Made by a program: the position numbers and the translations under genes. From Pseudoalteromonas rubra (lineage in GTDB: Bacteria; Pseudomonadota; Gammaproteobacteria; Enterobacterales; Alteromonadaceae), in NCBI RefSeq assembly GCF_001482385.1, contig NZ_CP013612.1, positions 248,001-312,000 on the forward strand: 64,000 nt of DNA, given 5' to 3'. Shown here piece after piece: positions 1 to 8,063 of this stretch. Position 1 is the first letter of the stretch. The number at the start of each line of letters is the position of its first letter. Below the pieces are notes generated by a model. It saw only the letters and a program-made list of their open reading frames with translations, had not been told where the DNA came from and ran no database searches.

Positions 1-1
1 G

Positions 2-874
2 AGCGATGGTCTGGCACGGGAGCAATTGGAGGTCAGACGCGAGACTTTGGCACTTAATCGCAGTCTGGAATTGGCTAAGGTGACACTGGATGCTGCCGAG
101 CGAGAGAACCGTCGGGCCCAGCTTTCCATAAAGAAAAACCTGATCAGCCAAATTGACCTTGAAGAAGCGGTAGATGATTTAGCACGTGCCAGGCTGAATT
201 ACCGTCATGCTCAGCAGGAGGTTGCGCTGGGTAAAGATACCCTGGCGTTTGAGCTGGCCGCGGCGAGTAACCTGGTAGAGCGACAGCAACTGGTTGTGGA
301 TGAACTACAGCGTAAGGTGAATGCATTGGATATCAATGCTCCGGTAAGTGGATTGGTTGGCAATTTGTTGGTTCAGACTAAGGCTGCGGTCTCAGCCCAG
401 CAGGCGCTGATGACCTTAGTTGATTTATCCGCCTATGAAGCGCAACTACAAGTGCCTGAAAGTTATGCTAATGAGCTCGGTCTGGGCATGAGTGTGGTAC
501 TGCAAGTTGGTGCCAGTGAAGTGTATGGTAAGCTCTCTGCGATTTCTCCGGAGGTCAGCAATCGGGAAGTGACGACCAGAGTACGTTTTGATCAAAGCGA
601 TATTGGTGGGATCCGTCAGAATCAACGTTTGTCTGCTCGCATTCTGTTGGATCACAAAGAAGATGTAATGAAAGTGCGCCGGGGTTCATTTATGAATGCA
701 GGAGGAAACGTTGTTTACCGCATTGAAGGTGAAGTCGCGACGCGTCTGGATGTGCGTACTGGTGCATCCAGTGTCAATGAAGTAGAAATTTTGGATGGCC
801 TGAAACCGGGCGATCAAATCATAGTGTCTAATTACGAACAATTTGAACAAGCACCTTTAGTGCAACTGAGATAA
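2..874 (+). CDS. Periplasmic adaptor (HlyD/MacA-like) of an ABC efflux system, 5' end cut
   Basis: The reading frame is open from the first bases of the window, so the N-terminus (membrane anchor or signal) lies outside it; the TTG near position 26 is only an internal codon. The visible part begins in a long alpha-helical hairpin (rich in Leu, Ala, Glu and Arg), followed by a lipoyl/barrel-sandwich strand (INAPVSGLVGNLLV), a beta-barrel part and a membrane-proximal tail. This is the usual order for adaptor proteins that bridge an inner-membrane transporter to an outer-membrane channel. The ATPase gene follows after 14 bases and two MacB-type permeases come next, so the product very likely works as the MacA-like adaptor of this exporter. 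The exported substrate cannot be told from the sequence. Confidence 0.88.
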   Translation, partial: SDGLAREQLEVRRETLALNRSLELAKVTLDAAERENRRAQLSIKKNLISQIDLEEAVDDLARARLNYRHAQQEVALGKDTLAFELAAASNLVERQQLVVDELQRKVNALDINAPVSGLVGNLLVQTKAAVSAQQALMTLVDLSAYEAQLQVPESYANELGLGMSVVLQVGASEVYGKLSAISPEVSNREVTTRVRFDQSDIGGIRQNQRLSARILLDHKEDVMKVRRGSFMNAGGNVVYRIEGEVATRLDVRTGASSVNEVEILDGLKPGDQIIVSNYEQFEQAPLVQLR

Positions 875-888
875 AAAGGATAACAACA

Positions 889-1602
889 ATGCTAGATATG
901 AAAGCGATCAGTAAAGTTTACCAAACTGACATGGTACAGACTCATGCACTTCGGGATTTTAATCTGCATGTGGCTGAAGGAGAGTTCGTGGCTGTGACCG
1001 GTCCGTCGGGCTCAGGCAAAACCACTTTTTTAAATATTGCGGGGATGCTGGAGCCTTTTAGTGGCGGGCAGTATTGTCTGGACGGCGTCGATATCGGCAA
1101 GCTTAACGATAACGCCAGAGCTGATCTAAGAAACCAGAAAATTGGCTTTATTTTCCAAGGCTTCAACCTTATTCCAGACCTTAACCTGTACGAAAATGTA
1201 GAAGTACCTTTGCGATACCGTGGTATCAAGTCGGCAGAACGTAAACGTCGGGTAGAGGAGTGTCTTGAGCTGGTAGGCCTGGCTGGGCGGGCCAAGCATT
1301 TACCTCAACAATTATCAGGGGGTCAGCAACAACGTGTTGCAATTGCCAGAGCGTTGGCAGGGCGACCGCGCTTTTTACTAGCGGATGAGCCGACCGGTAA
1401 TCTCGACAGTTTGATGGCACGCCAGGTCATGGAGCTACTGGAGCAAATCAACCGCGAGGGCGCAACCATTGTGATGGTAACCCATGATCCTGAACTGGCA
1501 CGTCGGGCACCGCGCAATATTCAGATTGTTGATGGTCGGGTGACAGACTTTACCCTATATCAGGGCCGTTCATCTGAAGCGCCGATAGCAGCAGGAGGTT
1601 AA
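889..1602 (+). CDS. ABC transporter ATP-binding protein, MacB/LolD type
   Basis: This 237-residue nucleotide-binding subunit has a Walker A (GPSGSGKTT, residues 38-46), an ABC signature (LSGGQQQ, about 142-148), a Walker B (FLLADE, about 162-167) and an H-loop histidine near residue 199. It is close in length to stand-alone LolD or MacB-type ATPases. A good ribosome site (AAAAGGA) precedes the ATG. The gene sits between the adaptor and two permeases whose starts follow within a few bases, so the three membrane-side products and this ATPase form one exporter. It powers export or conformational coupling from the cytoplasmic face. Substrate is unknown. Confidence 0.95.
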   Translation: MLDMKAISKVYQTDMVQTHALRDFNLHVAEGEFVAVTGPSGSGKTTFLNIAGMLEPFSGGQYCLDGVDIGKLNDNARADLRNQKIGFIFQGFNLIPDLNLYENVEVPLRYRGIKSAERKRRVEECLELVGLAGRAKHLPQQLSGGQQQRVAIARALAGRPRFLLADEPTGNLDSLMARQVMELLEQINREGATIVMVTHDPELARRAPRNIQIVDGRVTDFTLYQGRSSEAPIAAGG

Positions 1603-1603
1603 T

Positions 1604-2917
1604 ATGTTTGTTCATTATATTGATCTGGCCTGGCGCAGTTTGCGCCAAACGCCCATGGTGACCTTCTTGATGATATTAGCCATCGCAATTGGTATTGGGG
1701 TGACGATGACGACTTTGTCTGTTTGTCACATGATGTCCACGGACCCGATCCCACATAAGAGCGATCGTTTATTTGCGGTGCAAATGCAAACGATGGATGA
1801 CGGTGAAACATGGCGAACAGACGACGATATTCCTTATCAGTTAACTTATCCGGATGCCATTAATCTAGCGGCGTTGCCAGGTGACTTTGCGCGTGCGGCG
1901 ATGATCCGCTCAGGCTTTTCTGTTCATCTCAATACAGCAAGGAGTAAGCCCTTTATTGAAAACGCACGGCTGACCGGACGTGATTTCTTTAGCATGTTTG
2001 ACCTGACTTTCATTCACGGCGGGGCCTGGACAGAAGCACAATCACGTGATGCAGCACCTGTGGTCGTGATAGATGAGGAAATGGCACAACAGCTATTTGG
2101 TAAGACAGACGTTGTGGGGGAGTCGTTGTTTCTTGGTGAGCGTCGCCAGGAAATCGTGGGCGTGACACAAAAATGGCGACCAACTATTAAATTCTATGAC
2201 CTGAACAATGGCAGCTTTGGTAAGGCAGAGCGACTATTTGTCCCTTTTAGCCATGTGAAGGCCTATGACGTTGATACCTGGGGTAATACCAATGGCTGGA
2301 AATTTGAAGAAACCCGTGACTTTAACGACAAAATGAACTCAGAAATGCTGTGGATCCAGTTTTGGGTGCAGTTAGACACACCGCAGCAACGTCAGGCGTT
2401 TGGCGACATGCTGATGGCCTATATGCAACAGCAACAAAATCAGGGTCGTTTTAATCGAGACACACTGGAGTATTCATTGCAGGACGTAAACGCGTGGATG
2501 AATTACAACGATGTCATCAGTGAAGACAATAAAATCCTGGTCGGATTAAGCTTTATGTTTCTCGCCGTGTGCGTGGCCAATATTTTGGGATTGCTATTGG
2601 CCAAGTTTATGCGCCGTGCCGCGGATGTGGGTGTAAGGCGAGCGCTGGGTGCCAGTAAGCGACAGGTATTTTATCAACACCTGGTAGAAGTTGGCTTGCT
2701 AGGCCTGCTTGGCGGCTCGCTGGGGGTATTGTTTGCACAGTTGGGCTTGCTGGGAGTACGTCAGACTTATAACTATTATGAAAGCCTGGCCAATATGGAT
2801 TGGGTGATGTTGCTCAGTGCGCCCGCTATCGCGATTTCGGCCTGTATTCTGGCGGGGCTTTATCCGGCCTGGCTTGTTTGCCGAACCACACCTGCTACCC
2901 ACCTGAAAGTGCAATAA
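1604..2917 (+). CDS. ABC transporter permease, MacB/FtsX-like
   Basis: The 437-residue protein has one N-terminal membrane segment (about residues 18-40), a large periplasmic MacB-type domain (about 45-300), and three C-terminal membrane segments (about 312-335, 360-385 and 400-425). The motif DVGVRRALGASKRQVF after the second segment is the typical FtsX/MacB cytoplasmic loop. It starts one base after the ATPase stop, which suggests translational coupling. It probably forms a heterodimer with the permease that follows. Bacteroidetes-style exporters with two unlike MacB permeases are known, but the cargo here is not evident. Confidence 0.93.
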   Translation: MFVHYIDLAWRSLRQTPMVTFLMILAIAIGIGVTMTTLSVCHMMSTDPIPHKSDRLFAVQMQTMDDGETWRTDDDIPYQLTYPDAINLAALPGDFARAAMIRSGFSVHLNTARSKPFIENARLTGRDFFSMFDLTFIHGGAWTEAQSRDAAPVVVIDEEMAQQLFGKTDVVGESLFLGERRQEIVGVTQKWRPTIKFYDLNNGSFGKAERLFVPFSHVKAYDVDTWGNTNGWKFEETRDFNDKMNSEMLWIQFWVQLDTPQQRQAFGDMLMAYMQQQQNQGRFNRDTLEYSLQDVNAWMNYNDVISEDNKILVGLSFMFLAVCVANILGLLLAKFMRRAADVGVRRALGASKRQVFYQHLVEVGLLGLLGGSLGVLFAQLGLLGVRQTYNYYESLANMDWVMLLSAPAIAISACILAGLYPAWLVCRTTPATHLKVQ

Positions 2918-2929
2918 AAGGAGTGTCAC

Positions 2930-4135
2930 ATGTTTGAATTAAAACCGACCATTAACGCACTGATGCGTTCTAAGCTGGGGGCTGTATTGTTAATCCTTCA
3001 GCTTGCAATCACACTGGCGATTGTCAGTAATGCGGTATCCATTATTCAGGACAGGATGACCTATCTCAATAAAGAAACAGGTTATCCGGAGGACGACATT
3101 TTTAAGTTCAACTCACTGAACTTTGATAAGCAATTAGACCTGCTGCAACAGGTGGAGCTGGATGAGCAAAGCTTGCGTGGCATCACCGGTGTTATTGACG
3201 CCGTTGCCATTAGCTCAGTACCCTTGTCGGGCAGTGGCAGCTCCGGTGCCATGCAGCTCAAACCCGAACCCCAAGAGAGTAAAAGGTCTACTATGGGCTA
3301 TGTTACGGGCGACGAGCACATCCTTAATACATTGGGGTTGTCTGTTTCAGAGGGACGTGATTTTAACGAGGCAGATGTGGTCGTAATAGATGAAAGCGAT
3401 GCCCGTCCTTCCGTCGTCATTGTCAGTCGTGCGCTGTCTGATGAGCTATTCGGGGCTGGTAACGGGTTGGGTGAAACCATTTATTGGGGAGCCGATCCAC
3501 TAAGCATAATAGGCATTGTCGAAACCATGGCTAATCAGTGGCCTAAAAGCAGTTTTGGCGAGAAAGCGGCCATTATTCCGATGATCCGAGTGGGTAATTT
3601 CCAAAAGTACTTGGTCAGAACCGCGCCGGGAGCACGCGCCCAGGTAATGCGTCAGATTGAAGAATTGATGTTGTCTAGTCATCGCGACCGGGTAGTGAGT
3701 GATATTACAGGATTAGATCAGAAAAAAGCACGTTACGATGCCAAGGATGTATTGATGATGCGCATGTTGATGACGCTGATTGTGGTGCTGGTGGTAGTCA
3801 CCGCGTTAGGTATTTTTGGCTTGTCGACCTTTAATATCAGTAAAAGAACCAAGCAGATTGGCACACGTCGCGCGCTGGGTGCCAGAAAGTCAGCAATTGT
3901 ACGCTACTTTGTCGTGGAGAATGCACTGATATGTACAGTGGGGCTCATGCTGGGAAGCGCGGCGGCAGTGCTCCTTGGGCAGAAGTTAATGCAGTGGTAT
4001 TCCGTACCGGCGCTGGGTTACTCGTTTATTGTTGTAACGGCAAGCTTACTGCTAGTGATGAGTTTGTTGTCGGTGCTCATGCCTGCGCTGCGTGCGGCTA
4101 ATATTTCTCCAAGCATTGCGACACGGAGTGTTTAA
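2930..4135 (+). CDS. Second ABC transporter permease, MacB/FtsX-like
   Basis: The 401-residue protein repeats the plan of the preceding permease: an N-terminal membrane segment (about residues 15-38), a periplasmic domain, and three C-terminal segments after the loop QIGTRRALGARKSAIV. The ribosome site AAAGGAG lies six bases before the ATG, and only 12 bases separate it from the previous stop. The two permeases are clearly diverged from one another, so a heterodimeric exporter is the best reading. A stem-loop near 4156-4196 follows and probably ends the operon. Confidence 0.92.
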   Translation: MFELKPTINALMRSKLGAVLLILQLAITLAIVSNAVSIIQDRMTYLNKETGYPEDDIFKFNSLNFDKQLDLLQQVELDEQSLRGITGVIDAVAISSVPLSGSGSSGAMQLKPEPQESKRSTMGYVTGDEHILNTLGLSVSEGRDFNEADVVVIDESDARPSVVIVSRALSDELFGAGNGLGETIYWGADPLSIIGIVETMANQWPKSSFGEKAAIIPMIRVGNFQKYLVRTAPGARAQVMRQIEELMLSSHRDRVVSDITGLDQKKARYDAKDVLMMRMLMTLIVVLVVVTALGIFGLSTFNISKRTKQIGTRRALGARKSAIVRYFVVENALICTVGLMLGSAAAVLLGQKLMQWYSVPALGYSFIVVTASLLLVMSLLSVLMPALRAANISPSIATRSV

Positions 4136-4155
4136 TTAAGCTAATTGGTATAAAT

Positions 4156-4196
4156 CAGGCTTCCGGCGGTCAGATACTGATTGTCGGAGCCTGTTT
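4156..4196 (+). terminator. Probable terminator after the ABC exporter operon
   Basis: CAGGCT-T-CCG at 4156-4165 can pair with CGGAGCCTG at 4185-4193 with a one-base bulge, followed by TTTAA. The T-run is short, so termination may be partial. The remaining bases up to 4328 hold no gene I can support. Confidence 0.45.
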
Positions 4197-4328
4197 AAAG
4201 GACAAAGTAGCGGGTCATATGTTTCGTTATTACCTACTGATATTAAAAGGGATCATGCTACACTGGTTAACAGGCGTCACGATAATGGAAATGACAGACT
4301 CCACGGATATTATGCGAGCACAATAATA

Positions 4329-5669
4329 ATGATGAATAAAATACTCGTCGTCGATGATAACCAGGCTGTGTTAGATGCACTTTCACTGTTACTGGAACTC
4401 CATGACTACCAGGTCGAAACGGCTTTAACACCCTTTGAAGCGCTTCAGATAGTGCGCTATCAGCGTATCGCTTTGGTGATCCAGGATATGAACTTTACTG
4501 CCGACACAACGTCCGGAGAAGAAGGCAAAGCTCTGTTTCAGGAGTTGCGGGCGATTAATCCGCACTTACCTGTGATCCTGATCACTGCCTGGACCGAGCT
4601 GGAAATGGCTATTGAGTTGGTGAAAGCTGGCGCTGCGGATTATTTGGCCAAGCCCTGGGATGACCAAAAGCTCATTACGTCGGTTGCTAATCTGATTGCT
4701 TTAGGTAAGGCAAAAGAAAAAAATGAACAGCATGAACGTATTGCACAGCAGCGTGAAGCCCTCAACGCTGGTGCCGACTTGCGTGGTTTAATTTTCCGCA
4801 GTGGCGCGATGCAGCGTGTTGTGGACATGGCGGTGCAAGTTGCGAAATCCGATGTAGCGGTGTTGATCACCGGAGACAATGGCAGTGGCAAAGAAAAAGT
4901 GGCAGAGATTATTCAGGCCAACTCAGTGCTCAAACAGGCGCCATTTATAAAAGTAAATGCCGGTGCATTGCCACAGGAGCTTATAGAGGCTGAGCTATTT
5001 GGTGCAGAAGCCGGCGCTTATACCGGTGCAAATAAACAACGTATCGGGCGCTTTGAAGCCGCCGATGGTGGTACTTTGTTTCTGGATGAAATTGGTAATT
5101 TACCGTTATCGGGTCAGATGAAGTTGCTTAGAGTACTTCAGACCGGAGAGTTTGAACGGCTGGGTTCAGTTGAAACCCGCCGCGTAAATGTCAGGGTTAT
5201 CTCGGCCACAAATGCAGATTTGTTGACTGACATCCAAAGTGGCCGGTTTCGCCAGGATTTATATTATCGACTCAATGTCATTGAACTGAATTTGCCCCCG
5301 CTGAAATCGCGCAGTGATGATATTTTACCGCTTATCTCACATTTTTTACCTGATCGTGAATTGAGCCTGAGTGCGGAAAGCGCACTGTTGAGTTATGACT
5401 GGCCCGGTAATGTCAGGGAGCTGGAAAATGCCTGTAAGCGTGCCGCAGTGCTTAATTCGCAGGGGGTATTGGAAGTAGGTGACTTCGGCTTACAACCCAT
5501 AAGCGCGCCTGCTCAGACACCAGAACCGAGCAAGCAAGAGCCGGGAAAAGCTGAACTTGAGGCGGCGATGAGACAATTCCAAGGGGTGATAGCGAAAGTA
5601 GCACGCCATTTTGGCATGAGCCGGCAGGCCTTGTATCGGCGGCTGCAAAAACATGGTATTGACTATTAA
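4329..5669 (+). CDS. Sigma-54-dependent response regulator, NtrC family
   Basis: The 446-residue protein has a receiver domain (residues 1-125, with acidic DD at 9-10 and the phosphate acceptor Asp53 in VIQDMNF), an AAA+ domain (about 155-385) and a Fis-type helix-turn-helix at the C-terminus (VARHFGMSRQALYRRL). The Walker A reads GDNGSGKE, and the sigma-54-contact loop reads GAYTGA instead of the common GAFTGA. Tyr at this place is tolerated in some family members. The histidine-kinase gene starts at the next base after the stop. Because it sits directly downstream of the exporter, it probably controls that operon, but no clear -24/-12 promoter was found close by. Confidence 0.93.
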   Translation: MMNKILVVDDNQAVLDALSLLLELHDYQVETALTPFEALQIVRYQRIALVIQDMNFTADTTSGEEGKALFQELRAINPHLPVILITAWTELEMAIELVKAGAADYLAKPWDDQKLITSVANLIALGKAKEKNEQHERIAQQREALNAGADLRGLIFRSGAMQRVVDMAVQVAKSDVAVLITGDNGSGKEKVAEIIQANSVLKQAPFIKVNAGALPQELIEAELFGAEAGAYTGANKQRIGRFEAADGGTLFLDEIGNLPLSGQMKLLRVLQTGEFERLGSVETRRVNVRVISATNADLLTDIQSGRFRQDLYYRLNVIELNLPPLKSRSDDILPLISHFLPDRELSLSAESALLSYDWPGNVRELENACKRAAVLNSQGVLEVGDFGLQPISAPAQTPEPSKQEPGKAELEAAMRQFQGVIAKVARHFGMSRQALYRRLQKHGIDY

Positions 5670-6986
5670 ATGAAGATACCTGGATTCTCTATCGCGCATA
5701 AACTTTATTTGGCGCTGACTCTGACCCTGATGGTCGTCAGCCTGCCGTTGCTGAGCTTAATGGCATGGCAATCCTGGATGGCAGCACTACTGACGGCGAT
5801 TTTGCTGGGGTTCGTCATACTTCGACTACTAACTCGCAAGCTATTTGCCGGTTTGCAGGCACTGGAAAGTGGTTTGCTGAACTTTAAAGACAGCGATTTT
5901 TCGACTTTACTGGCGTATCAGAATGACGATGAGCTGGGCCGATTGTGTCAATTATATAATGAATCGGCAGCGCAACTCAGAAATGAAAAACAGTGGATTT
6001 ATCAACGTGAGCTAATGCTGGATAAAGTGCTGCATAGTGCGCCTCAGGTATTGCTACTGACCGATGATAAGGGCATTGTGGTATTTTCAAATCACAGTGC
6101 GAAGGCGTTGCTTAATTGCGAGCACAACCTGGAAGGTATGAAACTGGAAGAACTTGCTCGACAAGCAAACCCGGCTTTGTACAATGCTTTGTCAGAAGCC
6201 ACGGATGGGTTGTTTGAGTTGCAATGCAATGAAGACGACAAGCAGACCTGGCATTTATCCAACGGTGAGTTATTGCTCAATAATCAGTTTCATCGGCTGT
6301 ACATCTTTAAGCAGCTTACTCGTGAATTAAATAGACAAGAAGTTGCGGTATGGAAGAAGGTGATCCGTATCATCAGTCACGAGCTAAATAACTCGCTGGG
6401 TCCAATTTCTTCTATGCTACATAGTGGTAAAATACTGGCCAATAAGTTGGAAGATACGCGGCTTGAGCGGGTGTTTTCGACCATAGACGAGCGGATCAGC
6501 CATCTCACCGAGTTTGTGCAAGGGTATGGAAAATTTGCCAAACTGCCCTCTCCCAGACTGACTCCTGTCGCATTGCCTGAGCTATTGGCACAGTTGCAAG
6601 CCCATTGGCAATTTAGTTACACGCAGGAGGATGCGCTGCCTCAGAGCCGGCAGCTGCTTGCTGATGCAGCTCAATTGGAACAGCTACTGATTAATTTACT
6701 TAAGAATGCTCATGAATCAGGCAGTGCCCCAGATGCGGTCGGAATAGAGGTGTACTTTTCGACTCAGCATGTTCAGATCCGTGTTGTGGATTCCGGGCAG
6801 GGGATGACAGAGCATATTATGGCCAATGCCTTAGTCCCGTTTTACTCTACCAAATCAAGTGGCACGGGTTTAGGCCTGGCATTATGTCGCGAAATCGTGG
6901 AAGCACATCATGGCCACATTCAGTTGAAAAACCGTGCGCAAGGCGGCTTATGTGTCGAGATCCGCTTGCTGCTCACGACCATTTGA
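5670..6986 (+). CDS. Membrane sensor histidine kinase, NtrY-like
   Basis: The 438-residue kinase has two close membrane segments at the N-terminus (about residues 12-52) with almost no periplasmic loop, then a HAMP-like helix, a PAS domain (about 105-215), an H-box (ISHELNNSLGPISSM, about residue 234) and a HATPase domain with N-box (NLLKNAHES), G1 (VVDSGQGM) and G2 (GTGLGLAL). The H-box resembles NtrY/AtoS-type kinases that pair with sigma-54 regulators, in line with the directly adjoining regulator gene. With so small a periplasmic part, the signal is likely sensed in the membrane or by the PAS domain. Its last 39 bases overlap the convergent lipoprotein gene. Confidence 0.93.
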   Translation: MKIPGFSIAHKLYLALTLTLMVVSLPLLSLMAWQSWMAALLTAILLGFVILRLLTRKLFAGLQALESGLLNFKDSDFSTLLAYQNDDELGRLCQLYNESAAQLRNEKQWIYQRELMLDKVLHSAPQVLLLTDDKGIVVFSNHSAKALLNCEHNLEGMKLEELARQANPALYNALSEATDGLFELQCNEDDKQTWHLSNGELLLNNQFHRLYIFKQLTRELNRQEVAVWKKVIRIISHELNNSLGPISSMLHSGKILANKLEDTRLERVFSTIDERISHLTEFVQGYGKFAKLPSPRLTPVALPELLAQLQAHWQFSYTQEDALPQSRQLLADAAQLEQLLINLLKNAHESGSAPDAVGIEVYFSTQHVQIRVVDSGQGMTEHIMANALVPFYSTKSSGTGLGLALCREIVEAHHGHIQLKNRAQGGLCVEIRLLLTTI

Positions 6987-7298
6987 TTGGGGGGCTGGGC
7001 TCGCCGGACAGCCCTTTGCCTTTTCCAGCCAGGATACTGTGTTAGCGGCAATGACTATGGTACCAGATACCACAAGGCTGGCAGCACTGGCTAACCCGAA
7101 ACCAGCCAAAACCAGAGCACAGGCATCCCCGCGGCACTGACTGACAGCGTGTATTTGAGTACTGGTCAGTGTTTTCTTGCGCAACATCATTTTGCACTTT
7201 GGGTCGTAATATTGCGTATCTTGTGGGGCAAACATGCAACCACTGACAAAGAATATACTCAGCAACCACAAGCCCGCGATGGGCTTTAAACGTGTCAT
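6948..7298 (-). CDS. Small putative lipoprotein
   Basis: The 116-residue product has a basic N-terminus, a hydrophobic stretch and a lipobox (FFVSGC, Cys at about residue 21), which marks it as a lipoprotein. The mature part has a short Cys-bearing region (CKMML, QCRGDAC) and a hydrophobic Ala/Gly/Val segment (about residues 65-85) that could be membrane-inserted or a glycine-zipper-like hairpin. It is convergent with the histidine kinase and overlaps its 3' end. The ribosome site AAAGAGG stands before the ATG on the minus strand. I do not recognise the family. Confidence 0.65.
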   Translation of the reverse strand: MTRLKPIAGLWLLSIFFVSGCMFAPQDTQYYDPKCKMMLRKKTLTSTQIHAVSQCRGDACALVLAGFGLASAASLVVSGTIVIAANTVSWLEKAKGCPASPAPQSNGREQQADLDT

Positions 7299-7402
7299 GT
7301 GGACCTCTTTTGGGTGAAAGTCATGCCAAAGTATGGCTGGAATTGTATTGCCTGGCTCGAACTAGATTGAAAAATGCACATACTCAAATAAGTAGGGTAT
7401 GA

Positions 7403-8006
7403 ATGACGTTTTGGCAGATTATGGTTGAACTGCTCAAACAGGTAAAGCAACTTAGAGTCAAGTTGCTGTTATTGTTAGTTATTGTGTTTGTGGCACTAGT
7501 AGCTATAGTGCCGTTTGTGATCTCCAGTTTAAATGAACGCAATGACCTGAATTCACATATCGATTTAATCAAAAAAATAGCCTGTGAAATCATCTACTAT
7601 GAAGAAGCTCTGACCATGTCATCGCGGATGTATACCTTTACCGGGGATGAAAAATGGTCACAGCGCTATCTCAATATCGCCAACACGCTCGATAAAACCT
7701 TGTTATAAGCCAAGACGTTAGATCCGTGATACCGGGATTGGTATGAGCGAGCGCGAGCTCACCAAAGATAAGATGAATTCAGAAGTTCGTTTGGTTCTGA
7801 TGGACATTCAGACGCCGGTGATGGGCGACATAGAGGCATTTCAGGTCATCAGAAATCAGTGGCCAAGCGTGCCTGTGATAGCGGTAACCGCCAATGTGTT
7901 TGATAGCGATATTTCACACTATGCGGATCTGGGCTTTGACGCCGTTGTGGCCAAACCCATTTCTAAATTGGAATTGACTGATACTATTCTCACCAATTGT
8001 GTCTGA
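7403..8006 (+). pseudogene. Remnant of a hybrid sensor histidine kinase
   Basis: Two short frames together look like pieces of one lost gene. The first (7403-7708) encodes a membrane segment (about residues 20-42) and the start of a periplasmic sensor region, then stops. The second (open from 7722 to 8006, another frame) begins with RDTGIGMSEREL, which is the G1 box of a HATPase domain, and runs within about a dozen residues into the middle of a receiver domain (LVLMDIQTPVMG with the phosphate-acceptor Asp, then VPVIAVTAN and AKPIS with the conserved Lys). The dimerisation domain, most of the ATPase and the start of the receiver are gone. At least two internal deletions and a frameshift are needed to explain this. 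The individual frames could still be translated, but they are unlikely to act as a kinase. Confidence 0.75.
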
Positions 8007-8040
8007 AAACAGAGCCGCTGCTTGACAAGCGGCTCTGTTT
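8007..8040. terminator. Strong bidirectional terminator
   Basis: A perfect 13-bp stem (AAACAGAGCCGCT at 8007-8019 with its complement at 8028-8040) has an 8-base loop. A-rich and T-rich ends serve both directions. It lies between the kinase remnant and the convergent deacetylase gene. Confidence 0.85.
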
Positions 8041-8063
8041 GTTAATGTCCGAATGGGTCGATA

